Counted from the first letter of the stretch, positions 17,695-26,065 are shown. The stretch is 64,000 bases of DNA from Nocardia suismassiliense (GCF_900269665.1 NZ_LT985361.1:1953459-2017458), one strand, 5' to 3'. The notes: generated by a model from the letters alone, not told the origin. Numbers and translations are program-made.

Positions 17695-18323
17695 CCGCGC
17701 CACCGCGCCGAACCCAGGCCCAGCGTCGCGCCGCCACGATCACCAAACTCGTCGAGGCCACCATCGAGGCGATCGCCGAGGTCGGCTACCACAACGCCTC
17801 GCTCGGTGAGATCAGCCGCCGCGCAGGCGTTTCCAAGGGCGGCATCTTCCGGCACTTCGACTCGCGGACCGACCTGGTGGTGGCCGCCGCCGAGGAGGTC
17901 GGTCGCAGGCACATGCGCGCGTTCGACAACATTCGGGTGCGTGAAAACACCGGCCACCCACTGGATTTGACGCATGTCCTGCATCGCGCCCGCAATCAGA
18001 TCCGGCAGGAGACCAATACGGTCTGGTTCGAACTGCTGGTCGCCGCGCGCACCGAACCGGAGCTGCGGGCCCGCCTCGCCCCGGTCGCCCGCGCCCTGAT
18101 CGACGACGTCGAGCGTGTCGCCGTCGCGGCCCTCAGCCCTGCCGTGCCCGCCGATATCGCGCGCCTGCTGGCCACCTCGATTGTGCACATGTTCGACGGC
18201 GAGGCGATCTTCCGCTCCACCTATCCCAGACCCGAGCTCGAAGACACTCGGATCGAGTACATCGCAGGCACCTTCCAGCGGCTGGCCGAGTCGAATCGGA
18301 CTCCTGAGCAACCGCCTCGCTGA
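17691..18323 (+). CDS. TetR-family transcriptional regulator
   Basis: A 210-residue regulator starting at a GTG that overlaps the deacylase stop by four bases. The N-terminal helix-turn-helix is clear: TIEAIAEVGYHNASLGEISRR followed by AGVSKGGIFRHFDSRTDLV. The C-terminal ligand domain is helical (HVLHRARNQIRQETNTVWFELLVAARTEPE). It is translationally coupled to the deacylase and probably controls this operon through the palindrome at 15930. It may also act on the enoyl-CoA hydratase gene that begins 60 bases downstream behind a separate inverted repeat. Confidence 0.92.
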   Translation: MTAPPRRTQAQRRAATITKLVEATIEAIAEVGYHNASLGEISRRAGVSKGGIFRHFDSRTDLVVAAAEEVGRRHMRAFDNIRVRENTGHPLDLTHVLHRARNQIRQETNTVWFELLVAARTEPELRARLAPVARALIDDVERVAVAALSPAVPADIARLLATSIVHMFDGEAIFRSTYPRPELEDTRIEYIAGTFQRLAESNRTPEQPPR

Positions 18324-18334
18324 CCTCGACCAGC

Positions 18335-18358
18335 CGATTATGGTCTATTGCATAATCG
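18335..18358. promoter_or_regulatory. inverted-repeat operator over a -10-like element
   Basis: CGATTATG and CATAATCG form perfect 8-bp arms around the spacer GTCTATTG. The right arm contains CATAAT, a good -10 hexamer match, 27 bases before the enoyl-CoA hydratase ATG. The symmetric site over the promoter suggests repression. Confidence 0.55.
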
Positions 18359-18383
18359 ATAGCCGTCTTGTTGACTGAAGCCC

Positions 18384-19166
18384 ATGGCCGACACCGTTAC
18401 CGTCGAACGCGACGGACATGTCCTGCTCATCGGGCTGAACCGCCCGGACAAGCGCAACGCGTTCACCCTGGAGATGCTCGAAGCGCTCTCCCGTGCGTAC
18501 GCCCTGCTCGAGCGCGACGACGAGCTGCGCGCCGGCGTCCTGTTCGGACACGGCGAGCATTTCACCGCGGGCCTCGACCTGGTCGATGTCGCGCCCGCGC
18601 TCGCCTCCGGCGCGATCACCTATCCCGAGGACGGCCTGGATCCGTGGCGGCTGAACTACCGCTGGACCAAGCCGGTGATCGCGGTGGCACAGGGTTGGTG
18701 CATGACGCTGGGCATCGAGCTGCTGCTGGCCGCCGACATCCGGATCGCCGCCGAAGGCACCCGGTTCAGTCAGCTGGAGGTCCGGCGCGGCATCTACCCG
18801 TTCGGCGGTGCGACGCTGCGGTTCTGGCGGGAAGCGGGCTGGGGCAACGCGATGCGCTGGGTGCTGACCGGAGCTGAGTTCGATGCCGCCGAGGCCTACC
18901 GGATCGGCCTGGTTCAGCAGGTCACCCCCGACGCGGCGACGGCACTCGCCGCGGCGCGCACGCTGGCCACCGAGATCGCCGAGGACTCGGCACCGTTGGG
19001 GGTGCGCACCATCCTCGCCTCCGCGCACCGCGCTCGCGACGAAGGCAATGCCGCAGCGGCCGAGCACCTGGTCGGCGATGTCACAGAACTGTTCGGGACG
19101 GCCGACGGTGCGGAGGGCATCCAGTCGTTCGTCGAGCGGCGTAAGGCGCGGTTCACCGGCAAGTAA
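18384..19166 (+). CDS. enoyl-CoA hydratase/isomerase (crotonase) family protein
   Basis: A 260-residue crotonase-fold enzyme from an ATG at 18384. It has the family N-terminus (LLIGLNRPDKRNAFTLEML), the first oxyanion-hole segment GHGEHFTAGLDL and the second AQGWCMTLGIELLLAADIRIAA. The usual catalytic Glu positions are partly changed (VRRGIYPFGGATLRF), so it may be an isomerase or a hydrolase rather than a hydratase. It probably acts on an acyl-CoA in a degradation pathway. It is preceded by its own palindromic promoter site and follows the TetR gene. Confidence 0.9.
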   Translation: MADTVTVERDGHVLLIGLNRPDKRNAFTLEMLEALSRAYALLERDDELRAGVLFGHGEHFTAGLDLVDVAPALASGAITYPEDGLDPWRLNYRWTKPVIAVAQGWCMTLGIELLLAADIRIAAEGTRFSQLEVRRGIYPFGGATLRFWREAGWGNAMRWVLTGAEFDAAEAYRIGLVQQVTPDAATALAAARTLATEIAEDSAPLGVRTILASAHRARDEGNAAAAEHLVGDVTELFGTADGAEGIQSFVERRKARFTGK

Positions 19167-19197
19167 GGCCGAAACGCCAGGCCTTGTCGCGGGCCGC

Positions 19198-20145
19198 TCA
19201 GGCCAGGCGAAGATCCATCTGAATCGTGGTGCCGTGCACGCCGGTATAGATGCGGACCAGGTCGGTGAGGTGGTTGACCAGCAGCAGGCCGCGGCCACCG
19301 AATTGGAACGGGGCCGGTGGCAGGCGGCCGGCCAGGGGATTGGTGATGTGGCCCGCGTCGCGGACCTGAGCGCGGAGCTGCCTGCCCTCGATCCAGAGCG
19401 CGAGCGTGCCGCTGCCGCCGCCGTGCACCACCGAGTTGGTGATGGTCTCCGCGATCACCAACTCCAGGTCGATGATCCGGTCGTCGTCCATGCCGAGGCC
19501 GCGCGCGTAGGCGCCTGCCCGGTGCCGGGTCTCGGCGAGCGTCGCGGCATCGAAGGCGAGCACGCTCGCGATGGCGGGCGGCGGGGACAACGGCTTGTTG
19601 TACGAGGCGACGATGCGGTCGGGATCGTAGGCGCTGCTGGCGCGTTCGCCGTCGCCGTCGATCAGGGTCGGGTGCGTCGCGTGCGCGTCGACCAGCACGG
19701 CCGGGTCCAGGCGTTCGGTGTCGTAGGGGCAGAGGATGGTGACCTCGCGCCCGGTGAACGCGGCGTTGATCAGCGCTTCGTGCTGGACGCACGCCGGGTA
19801 CTCGGTCGCCGAGCGCCCGGCCCAGATGGGTTCGCCGATGATCCGCACGCGGCCGGTCGGGTAGGTGTCGGCGAAAGCCCGCAGCACGCCAGGAATGATC
19901 CGGCCGGGGTTGCGGCCTTCGACGGTCATGTCCATCAGCCGCACGGCCTCGGCATCGGCGCCGAGTTCGGCGCGGATCAGTTCCAGGTTGGGCCCCGGGA
20001 CCGAGACCGCGACCGGTTCGTTGTTGGCCAGTCCCGCTCGGATGAAGCCCACGGTGCCCGCCAGGTACTCCTCGGTGTCGCTGTAGAACAGCGCCGGGTG
20101 CACGAAGGGATCTGCGGTGGGTAGCGGGTCGGTGGTGATGGTCAT
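19198..20145 (-). CDS. MEDS domain - HATPase anti-sigma/sensor protein
   Basis: A 315-residue protein. Residues 10-180 are a MEDS sensory domain (HPALFYSDTEEYLAGTVGFI, a YPTGRVRIIGEPIWAGRS motif and the HEALINAAF helix), found with sensor kinases in actinobacteria. Residues 190-315 are a GHKL ATPase domain of the RsbW type: ELVIAETITNSVVHGGG is the N box, VRDAG the G1 box, and FGGRGLLLVNHLTDLV the G2 region. No phospho-acceptor histidine domain is present, so it should act as an anti-sigma or partner-switching kinase. Its ATG overlaps the stop of the STAS gene (ATGA), so the pair forms one module. Confidence 0.88.
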   Translation of the reverse strand: MTITTDPLPTADPFVHPALFYSDTEEYLAGTVGFIRAGLANNEPVAVSVPGPNLELIRAELGADAEAVRLMDMTVEGRNPGRIIPGVLRAFADTYPTGRVRIIGEPIWAGRSATEYPACVQHEALINAAFTGREVTILCPYDTERLDPAVLVDAHATHPTLIDGDGERASSAYDPDRIVASYNKPLSPPPAIASVLAFDAATLAETRHRAGAYARGLGMDDDRIIDLELVIAETITNSVVHGGGSGTLALWIEGRQLRAQVRDAGHITNPLAGRLPPAPFQFGGRGLLLVNHLTDLVRIYTGVHGTTIQMDLRLA

Positions 20146-20501
20146 GCGCGGTCTACCTCAATTGTGGGAAGCGACGGCCAGAACAGCTCGAGGATGCGGA
20201 CCAGCGTCACGGGCGGGTTGTGCAGCACGACCCGGCGCCCCTCGGCCTCATGTTTCGTGGCTTCCACCAGTATCTGGGTGCCATGGGTATCGATGAAAGT
20301 CAGCTCGGACAACTCCAGGTGGATATCGCGTGCGGCGGGTAGTTCGGCCAGCGCGCTCTGCCACGCGTCGTGCGTCGCGAGGTCAACCTGACCCACGCAG
20401 CGTAGACCAGGAGGCTTGCTGGTCGAAAACGTCCGCAACCTGGTTGTATCCGGCGAGAGAGCGGGACCTCGTTCGGCGGGTCTCGCTGGTTCGGCCTGCA
20501 C
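20142..20501 (-). CDS. STAS-domain anti-sigma factor antagonist
   Basis: A 119-residue protein starting at a GTG with AAGGGG about 12 bases upstream. After a 30-residue disordered N-terminus it carries a STAS domain: LRCVGQVDLATHDAWQSAL, DIHLELSELTFIDTHGTQIL and a C-terminal RRVVLHNPPVTLVRILEL. The conserved phospho-acceptor region reads FIDTHGT, with Thr where Ser is usual. RsbV/SpoIIAA-type proteins bind an RsbW-type kinase; the downstream MEDS-HATPase gene, overlapping by four bases, is the evident partner. The sigma factor they control is not in the window. Confidence 0.88.
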   Translation of the reverse strand: MQAEPARPAERGPALSPDTTRLRTFSTSKPPGLRCVGQVDLATHDAWQSALAELPAARDIHLELSELTFIDTHGTQILVEATKHEAEGRRVVLHNPPVTLVRILELFWPSLPTIEVDRA

Positions 20502-20650
20502 CGTCGTACCACCCCTTCTGCCTATCCACGGCAGGGAAACTTATGCACAAACTTACGCCCCGTTGCGCGGCGGCTATCAGGTGGTGGGTCGGGCCCGCCG
20601 TACTGTTCGACGGCGACGTCGTGCGCGGACGATCGCTCGTAAAGTACCGG

Positions 20651-21295
20651 TCAGGCTGCGGGAAGGATCGACGGGTCGGTGCAGTACGCCCGCAGTCGCC
20701 ACAGCATGGCGGCGCGCGACTGCGTGAACGCGGCGTCGCGGTCCAGCAGTCGTGAACGGGTGATCGCGGCGTACCCGAGCGCGTCGAGCTCGAAGGCGAG
20801 CACGCCGGGGTCGGTGTCCTTCCGCAACTGGCCGGCGTCGAGTGCGGTGCGAATGATGGTGTGCACGAACGCATCCCATTCTCGGGCGAGGCTGACGATC
20901 CGGTCGCGCACCGGCCCCGGCCGGTCGTCGAACTCGTGCTGGACGGCCACGAAGAAGCAGCCGCCGGGCAGCACCCGGCCGGTATAGAACGCCAATCGCG
21001 CCTCGTGCAGCGCCCACAACTGACGCACGCCGGCCGGGGCTTGCATGGCGGGCTGCACCACCCGCTCCGCCCACTGCAGTCGCGCGCGTTCGATGGCCGC
21101 CAACTGCAGCTCTTCCTTGTCGCGCCAGAGCGAGAACAGTCCGGACTTGCTCACGCCGGCCTCGGCGGCCACCTGACCCATGCTCAATGCGCCGAGTCCC
21201 TCGACGGAGGCGAGCGAGACAACCGCGTCCAGGACGGCCGTTCTGGATCGGTCGCCGCGCGCTCGGCGCCCGTCGGCCGGGGGCCTGTTCGTCAT
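20651..21295 (-). CDS. TetR-family transcriptional regulator
   Basis: A 214-residue regulator. The ATG at 21295 has AAGGA seven bases upstream, better than the TTG at 21313. The helix-turn-helix region is VVSLASVEGLGALSMGQVAA followed by EAGVSKSGLFSLWRDKEELQ. The C-terminus fits the TetR_C group with a LPGGCFFVAVQHEFDDRPGPV motif, frequent in regulators of efflux or oxidoreductase genes. A GACCGATCGG palindrome core lies 26 bases upstream of the start (21321-21330), consistent with autoregulation. No obvious target gene is adjacent. Confidence 0.9.
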   Translation of the reverse strand: MTNRPPADGRRARGDRSRTAVLDAVVSLASVEGLGALSMGQVAAEAGVSKSGLFSLWRDKEELQLAAIERARLQWAERVVQPAMQAPAGVRQLWALHEARLAFYTGRVLPGGCFFVAVQHEFDDRPGPVRDRIVSLAREWDAFVHTIIRTALDAGQLRKDTDPGVLAFELDALGYAAITRSRLLDRDAAFTQSRAAMLWRLRAYCTDPSILPAA

Positions 21296-21621
21296 GTCGA
21301 TATCCTTATCCAATAAGTCCGACCGATCGGGCGCAATAATGGAGATTTGCCGTGTTCGGGTGCGGCGCCGATGAGTGTCGAGTGGGCTGCCGCCCCGGGA
21401 ACCTTGCGGAAGCGTACGTCCAACGATCGACGGCGAAATGGGGGATTCCCCTGAGGCGTAAACAGTTTCGTTTCGGATATCTTCGTCGTATCGGAGTCGC
21501 AGACCGAAAAATGTTGCACTCCAATGCGTTAGACGCCCTACCGCACCAGGAAAAACTTCCGGTGGGAAGGGTCTGTCTCAATCCGAACGCGATGTGTGCG
21601 TTCCCGGTGAATCAGAGGTCG
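21296..21621. other. divergent intergenic region (326 bp)
   Basis: This separates the TetR gene at 21295 (reverse) and the repeat protein at 21622 (forward). The forward frame is open across most of it but lacks coding character and a ribosome-binding site. A TetR-type palindrome core (GACCGATCGG) occurs at 21321-21330. Confidence 0.5.
21321..21330. promoter_or_regulatory. candidate TetR autoregulatory site
   Basis: GACCGATCGG, containing the palindrome CCGATCGG, lies 26 bases upstream of the reverse-strand TetR start. The same decamer precedes the deacylase-TetR operon at 15929. Confidence 0.35.
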
Positions 21622-22065
21622 ATGGTGTCGATGAGAAGTGTGCGTTCCGGTGAGACCCGACGGGTGATGGTGCGGACCGTGGTTGCCGCAACCCTGGTAT
21701 TGGTACCCGCTGCCGTCCTCGCCCCGGCGGCCTCCGCCAGGCCCTGTCATTCGTCCGCCGATGTCGGGTGCACCAACCCCAACGGGACTCTCAATACGGG
21801 TTTGCACCACCGTCCCGGCGGTCTCCATGACCGTCCGGACGACCTTCACGACCGCTACGGGGCGGACGGTTACGACGTCTTCGGCTACGACAGGTCCGGT
21901 TACAACCGCTTCGGTTACAACCGATCCGGCTATGACAGGTCCGGTTACGATCGGGAGGGGTACACGCCACAGGGCTGTGCCCGCAACGGCGCGGACCGTC
22001 CGAACGCCGACCCCGCCGCATGTGAACGGTGGCGGTCGCGTCCGGCCACCGGCAGCGCTTCCTAG
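21622..22065 (+). CDS. secreted protein with GY[DN]R pentapeptide repeats
   Basis: A 147-residue protein; ATG codons at 21622 and 21631 are possible starts behind CAGAGG, and the ATG at 21667 would give a more compact signal peptide. The hydrophobic segment VVAATLVLVPAAVLAPAASA ends in a signal peptidase I site. The mature part has a Cys-containing N-terminus (RPCHSSADVGCTNPN), a His/Asp-rich stretch (LHHRPGGLHDRPDDLHDR), then about six pentapeptide repeats of the form G-Y-[DN]-R-[SFE] between roughly residues 90 and 125. A second Cys pair closes the protein. Similar Tyr/Asp repeats are seen in surface proteins of several phyla. Function is unknown. Confidence 0.7.
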   Translation: MVSMRSVRSGETRRVMVRTVVAATLVLVPAAVLAPAASARPCHSSADVGCTNPNGTLNTGLHHRPGGLHDRPDDLHDRYGADGYDVFGYDRSGYNRFGYNRSGYDRSGYDREGYTPQGCARNGADRPNADPAACERWRSRPATGSAS

Positions 22066-22125
22066 CGGGTTGCGATAGGGCGCACTGCGGTTCAGTCGGC
22101 CGTCACTCGACAGAGAGGCTCCGCG

Positions 22126-23718
22126 ATGCACTCTTACTGGTCCGACAAGCTCCGGTGGCGGGCACGGCGGATGGCCGTGGCGGTCGCTGCCCTCTCCGTG
22201 GTGTGCGGGGCGGTAGTCGGCTGCAACGACTCGAACGAGCAGCAGCCGACCGACGCGGCGGTCGTGCGGACCCAGTCCGGGCCGGTGCGCGGGTCGGTGA
22301 CCGCGGATGTGCGCTCGTTCTCCGGAATACCCTATGCGGCAGCACCGACGGGCGAGCTGCGGTGGAAACCGCCTGCCGCACCGGCCGACTGGTCGCAGGA
22401 GCGGGACGCCACCGCACCGGGGGCGCAGTGCCTTCAGGCGGCAGGCCCGGGGCCGCTCTCAGGCAGCGAGGACTGCCTGTTCTTGAACGTGTCGACGCCG
22501 AGCGGCACGTCCGAGCGGCCGCGACCGGTCATGGTGTGGTTCCACGGCGGGGCCTTCCTCGTCGGCAGCGGCGACTGGTACGACCCGTCGCGGCTGGTGC
22601 GGACCGGCGACATGGTGGTGGTCACGGTCAACTACCGGCTGGGTGCGCTCGGCTTCCTCGGGCATCCCTCGGTGGCGCACGAGGACGGGCAGGTCGGCAA
22701 TTTCGGGCTGATGGATCAGCAGGCGGCGCTGCGCTGGGTGCGCGACAACATCGCCGCGTTCGGCGGCGATCCGGCCGAGGTGACTATCGCCGGTGAGTCG
22801 GCGGGTGCGATGTCGGTGTGCGATCACCTGGTGTCGCCCGCCTCCGAGCGGTTGTTCCAGGGCGCGATCTTGCAGAGTGGTCCGTGCGAATTGCAGGCCG
22901 ACCGGCAGACCGCGGTCGCCAAGAGCGAGCAATACGCGGCGACGCTCGGCTGCCCGGGCGCCGACGCCGCCACCGCGCAGTGCCTGCGTGCGCTGCCCGC
23001 GGACAAGGTCGCCGCGACGCCGTTGCAGTTCACCGGCGAGGGCGGGGAGGGGCTGCCCGGTCCGATCTTCGGTCAACCCTTGCTGCCCGAGGACCCGCTT
23101 GCCGCTTTCCGCGCGGGCAAGGCCGCGAAGGTGCCGGTGCTCATCGGCTCGAACCACGATGAGTACACCTATTTTACCGCCCGGCAGACGATCACCGCCG
23201 AGCAATATCCCCAGCTGCTGACGGCGTTCGGCCCCCGCGCCGAGGCCGTGGCCGAGCGTTATCCGCTGACCGGTTTCGACCAGCCTGCGCTGGCCTGGTC
23301 GGCGGTGATGACCGACTACCTCTTCGTCTGCCCGATCGCGGGCATGGCGCAAGCTCTGGTCCGCACGGGCCCGGTGTACGCCTATCAGTTCGCGGACCGC
23401 AATGCCGCGCCGCTGCCCGGCCTGCCCACCCCGCCGCCTTTTCCGCTGGGGGCGTCACATGCCTTCGAACTGCCCTACCTGTTCGACCTGAAGGAGGCTT
23501 CGCCGCCGGCGAGCCCTGCCCAGAAAGACTTGTCCGACAAGATGATCCGCTACTGGGCCAGTTTTGTTCGGTCCGGCGATCCGAACAGTAAGGGCCTGCC
23601 GGACTGGCCCCGGCACACCGGTGACCAGACGCTGGTTCTCGAACCGGAGAAGTTCACCACCACCGACGTATCCCGAAACCACCACTGCGATCTGTGGTCC
23701 GGCATCCCCGCTCCGTAA
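22126..23718 (+). CDS. type-B carboxylesterase lipoprotein
   Basis: A 530-residue alpha/beta hydrolase of the carboxylesterase/lipase family. The N-terminus is an export signal ending in VVCGAVVGCND, a plausible lipobox with the lipidated Cys in VGC. The esterase body shows SFSGIPYAAAPTGELRWKPP, SEDCLFLNVSTP, the oxyanion loop WFHGGAFLVGSG and the nucleophile elbow GESAGAMSV. The acidic residue is likely in GSNHDEYTYF, and the catalytic His in SHAFELPYLF. Length matches the family (about 500-540). It probably hydrolyses carboxylic esters at the outer face of the membrane. It converges on a lipoprotein gene. Confidence 0.93.
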   Translation: MHSYWSDKLRWRARRMAVAVAALSVVCGAVVGCNDSNEQQPTDAAVVRTQSGPVRGSVTADVRSFSGIPYAAAPTGELRWKPPAAPADWSQERDATAPGAQCLQAAGPGPLSGSEDCLFLNVSTPSGTSERPRPVMVWFHGGAFLVGSGDWYDPSRLVRTGDMVVVTVNYRLGALGFLGHPSVAHEDGQVGNFGLMDQQAALRWVRDNIAAFGGDPAEVTIAGESAGAMSVCDHLVSPASERLFQGAILQSGPCELQADRQTAVAKSEQYAATLGCPGADAATAQCLRALPADKVAATPLQFTGEGGEGLPGPIFGQPLLPEDPLAAFRAGKAAKVPVLIGSNHDEYTYFTARQTITAEQYPQLLTAFGPRAEAVAERYPLTGFDQPALAWSAVMTDYLFVCPIAGMAQALVRTGPVYAYQFADRNAAPLPGLPTPPPFPLGASHAFELPYLFDLKEASPPASPAQKDLSDKMIRYWASFVRSGDPNSKGLPDWPRHTGDQTLVLEPEKFTTTDVSRNHHCDLWSGIPAP

Positions 23719-23738
23719 TTCACCCGCCTGCGGAGGTG

Positions 23739-24206
23739 TTAACCGGGCAACGCAATGGTGGTGACACAGGTGTTGTCGCGCAGCAATTTTGGAGACGTAT
23801 CGGCCGGGATGTCGTACCAGAGGTCCACTTCCACACGATTCCCGGCGCCGAGGGTGAGCTCGGTCGGTTGGCGCTTGATCGCCATCGCGTCGACACTGGG
23901 CGGGTGCGGGCGATCGGCCGCGTCGTCGAGGTGGTAGTCGCTCGGCCGGGTGGTGCGGAAGGTGTTGTCCGTGTTGGTGATTGCCACCCGAACGCGGATG
24001 AACTGGCCCTTGGGCAGCCACTCGGCGTGCGTGCCGATGATGTAGGCGATGCCGGGCTCGACGGTCACGGCGGTGACCGTCAGCTTGGTGCAGTCCTGCG
24101 GTGTGCGAACGTGTTCGGTGGTGGTGGGCGGCGGTGGCGGCGCCGGGGCCGGCTCCGCGGCGCAGGCAGTGAAGGGCAGTAGCAAGAGGGGGAGGAGCCG
24201 ACGCAC
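23739..24206 (-). CDS. small secreted/lipoprotein-like protein, beta-sandwich
   Basis: A 155-residue protein from a GTG at 24206. The N-terminus MRRLLPLLLLPFTACAAEPA has the length and Cys of a lipoprotein signal, although the lipobox (FTAC) is not ideal. A Pro/Thr-rich linker follows, then a domain with alternating strands (KLTVTAVTVEPG, FIRVRVAITNTDNTFRT, RVEVDLWYDIP) that recalls DUF4352-type immunoglobulin-like folds. Two cysteines (DCTK and NTCVT) could form a disulphide. Function is unknown; it is divergent from nothing and sits between the esterase and the lysozyme-like gene. Confidence 0.7.
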   Translation of the reverse strand: MRRLLPLLLLPFTACAAEPAPAPPPPPTTTEHVRTPQDCTKLTVTAVTVEPGIAYIIGTHAEWLPKGQFIRVRVAITNTDNTFRTTRPSDYHLDDAADRPHPPSVDAMAIKRQPTELTLGAGNRVEVDLWYDIPADTSPKLLRDNTCVTTIALPG

Positions 24207-24246
24207 GGATCTAGACTAGGTGCGCCGCGTCTCGTTGTATCGCGGA

Positions 24247-24708
24247 TCAGTACCAATGGTGCGCTTGCCAGAATTCCCAGGCACCGATGGGGCTGCCGTA
24301 GCGCTTGTTCATGTAGTCGTAGGTCCAGCGGATCTGGGTCACCGGGTTGAACGGCCAGTCGAGTCCGTGGGTGCCCATCTTGTGCGCCGGCAGGGCCTGG
24401 CCGAGGCCGTAGGCCCCGCTCTCCGGGTTGACGGCGAAGACATTCCAGCCGCTTTCCCGGGTGATGATGTTGTCGAACGCCCAGAAATGATGCGGCGGCA
24501 CCATTGTCATGGCCAGCGCCTTGACGCCGGCCCTGGGTAGGGAGAGCGAGGAACCCACCGGATGGGTTTTCCAACTGCTCGACGGTGTCGCGCAGATCGG
24601 CGGCGCATCGGGGGCCGCGCAGTCGGTGGCGACGGCGTTCGCCGGGGCGGCGCCGAGGAAAATGGCACAGACGGCTGCTGCAAGGGTAGGAATGAAGTAC
24701 CGCATCAT
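24247..24708 (-). CDS. secreted lysozyme-like transglycosylase domain protein
   Basis: A 153-residue exported protein. ATG codons at 24708 and 24705 follow AAAGGA. The signal peptide is MMRYFIPTLAAAVCAIFLGA with a cut near AANA. The mature C-terminal domain has the goose-lysozyme/Rpf-type pattern: a catalytic Glu in ITRESGWNVFAVNPESGAYG, GLGQALPAHKMGTHGLDWPF, QIRWTYDYMNKRYGSPIGAW and the ending EFWQAHHWY. These mark wall-acting transglycosylase-like proteins of actinobacteria. It would cleave peptidoglycan glycan strands outside the cell. It is short and lacks a LysM or G5 domain. Confidence 0.88.
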   Translation of the reverse strand: MMRYFIPTLAAAVCAIFLGAAPANAVATDCAAPDAPPICATPSSSWKTHPVGSSLSLPRAGVKALAMTMVPPHHFWAFDNIITRESGWNVFAVNPESGAYGLGQALPAHKMGTHGLDWPFNPVTQIRWTYDYMNKRYGSPIGAWEFWQAHHWY

Positions 24709-24915
24709 CGATTCGGTCCTTTCGTATCCATGGGTGAATCTCGAAGCCGGTAGTGCTAATTCAGCAAATCACTAGTAATCGGTGATGTGGTGCAGCTGCG
24801 CCGGAGTGTCCGCGAAATGAATACAATCGCCGGTTTCGGGTATGGAGATAATTTCTGGGGTTCGCAGGGTGTGCCATCGCAACTCGGTCATACTTTTCGG
24901 CTATCGTGGCCCTTC

Positions 24916-25887
24916 ATGGCGACTACCCCGGGTCGGACGCGAATTCCAAGCCGGCTCGCCGCGTCGGTGGTGGGGGCGATCGTGGTGCTGCTGGTTTCGC
25001 CATCGCTGGTGCCCGCGCAGGCGGCGCCCGAGCCGGCGCCGAAACCGGCGCCCAAGTCGCCGCCGGGCGCGAAATCGGAGCAGACGCCGCCGCGCATCCG
25101 CGGCACGAACTGGGCCGGTTACGTCGTCACCGGCAGTTTCAAGAGCGTCAGCGCGGAATGGGTCGAACCCGAGGTCACCTGCTCCGACACGGGCGTGATC
25201 CAGCGCGTGGTGCCGTGGGTCGGGCTGAACGGGACGCTGGTCAACGGCAAGCAGGCCTTGCCGTTGATGCAGACCGGTTCGGAAGCCATTTGCGTGAGCC
25301 CGGCGGGCGCGCTCGCCTCGCTGCCGGGATTGGCGGTCGTCAATGTGGCCAGCGCCACCGTGGCCGACAATCCGGCGTGGTTCCGCAATGCGGTCAAAGC
25401 TGCCCAGAGTATGAACAGCCAGATCGGTCAGGTCGCCTCCGACGGGTGCGCGGTGCTGGGGACCGGTTCGGCACAGGGCGCCGCGATGTGCGCTCAGCAG
25501 GCGTATCGAATGGCGCTGTGGGAGGCCTATCCGGCGAACCCGGTGATCTATCCGGACGTGAGCTCGAACCCCGGCGACACCATGCGGGCCTCCGTCAGCT
25601 TCGACGGTAGGGCGTACACCATGACGCTGGCGAATGTGACGCAGAATTGGACGCGGACCACTGTCGCGGAGTCCGATGCTCCCGCGTTGAGCGCGGAAAT
25701 CATTGTCGAAGGACAGTTGAACAGCGCGCTGCCGACATTCAGTCCGATCACCTTCACCAATGTGCGGATCGACGGAAAACCGTTGACCGCATTCGAACCG
25801 GTGGGTTATTCGATCGGCGCCACGAATGGTGAGCTCGGTCCCGGGCCGATCAACGAGAACGGCACCAGCTTCACCATCGCCAAATAG
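24916..25887 (+). CDS. secreted G1 (eqolisin) glutamic endopeptidase-like protein
   Basis: A 323-residue protein from the ATG at 24916 with a signal peptide (SRLAASVVGAIVVLLVSPSL, cut near AQAAP) and a Pro/Lys-rich linker. The body matches the peptidase G1/A4 family: NWAGYVVTGSFKSVSAEWVE, the PWVGLNG strand, a candidate catalytic Gln in LMQTGSEA, and the catalytic-type Glu in LSAEIIVEGQL. The end (FTNVRIDGKPL) completes the beta-sandwich. G1 peptidases are acid proteases best known in fungi, with bacterial members. Catalytic activity is inferred from those two residues. It is followed by a weak hairpin and the small sigma 1.1 gene. Confidence 0.8.
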   Translation: MATTPGRTRIPSRLAASVVGAIVVLLVSPSLVPAQAAPEPAPKPAPKSPPGAKSEQTPPRIRGTNWAGYVVTGSFKSVSAEWVEPEVTCSDTGVIQRVVPWVGLNGTLVNGKQALPLMQTGSEAICVSPAGALASLPGLAVVNVASATVADNPAWFRNAVKAAQSMNSQIGQVASDGCAVLGTGSAQGAAMCAQQAYRMALWEAYPANPVIYPDVSSNPGDTMRASVSFDGRAYTMTLANVTQNWTRTTVAESDAPALSAEIIVEGQLNSALPTFSPITFTNVRIDGKPLTAFEPVGYSIGATNGELGPGPINENGTSFTIAK

Positions 25888-25893
25888 TTCGCT

Positions 25894-25926
25894 GCTCGGC
25901 TGCCGGCGCGGCGTCTGCTGCCGAGC
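25894..25926 (+). terminator. possible terminator hairpin
   Basis: GCTCGGC and GCCGAGC form a 7-bp stem starting 7 bases past the peptidase stop codon. The loop is 19 bases and no U tract follows, so activity is uncertain. Confidence 0.35.
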
Positions 25927-26065
25927 ACGGCGTCGCCGCGCAGTGGGCTGCGGCAGTCAAATATCAAGAGTCCAGCGATATCTCAGTCGTCACCCAGGTC
26001 GCGCTGATAGCCTTGGCCGTCCCTGGGCGGACAGCCGTTCGGCCACCCGACACTGGAGACATTGC

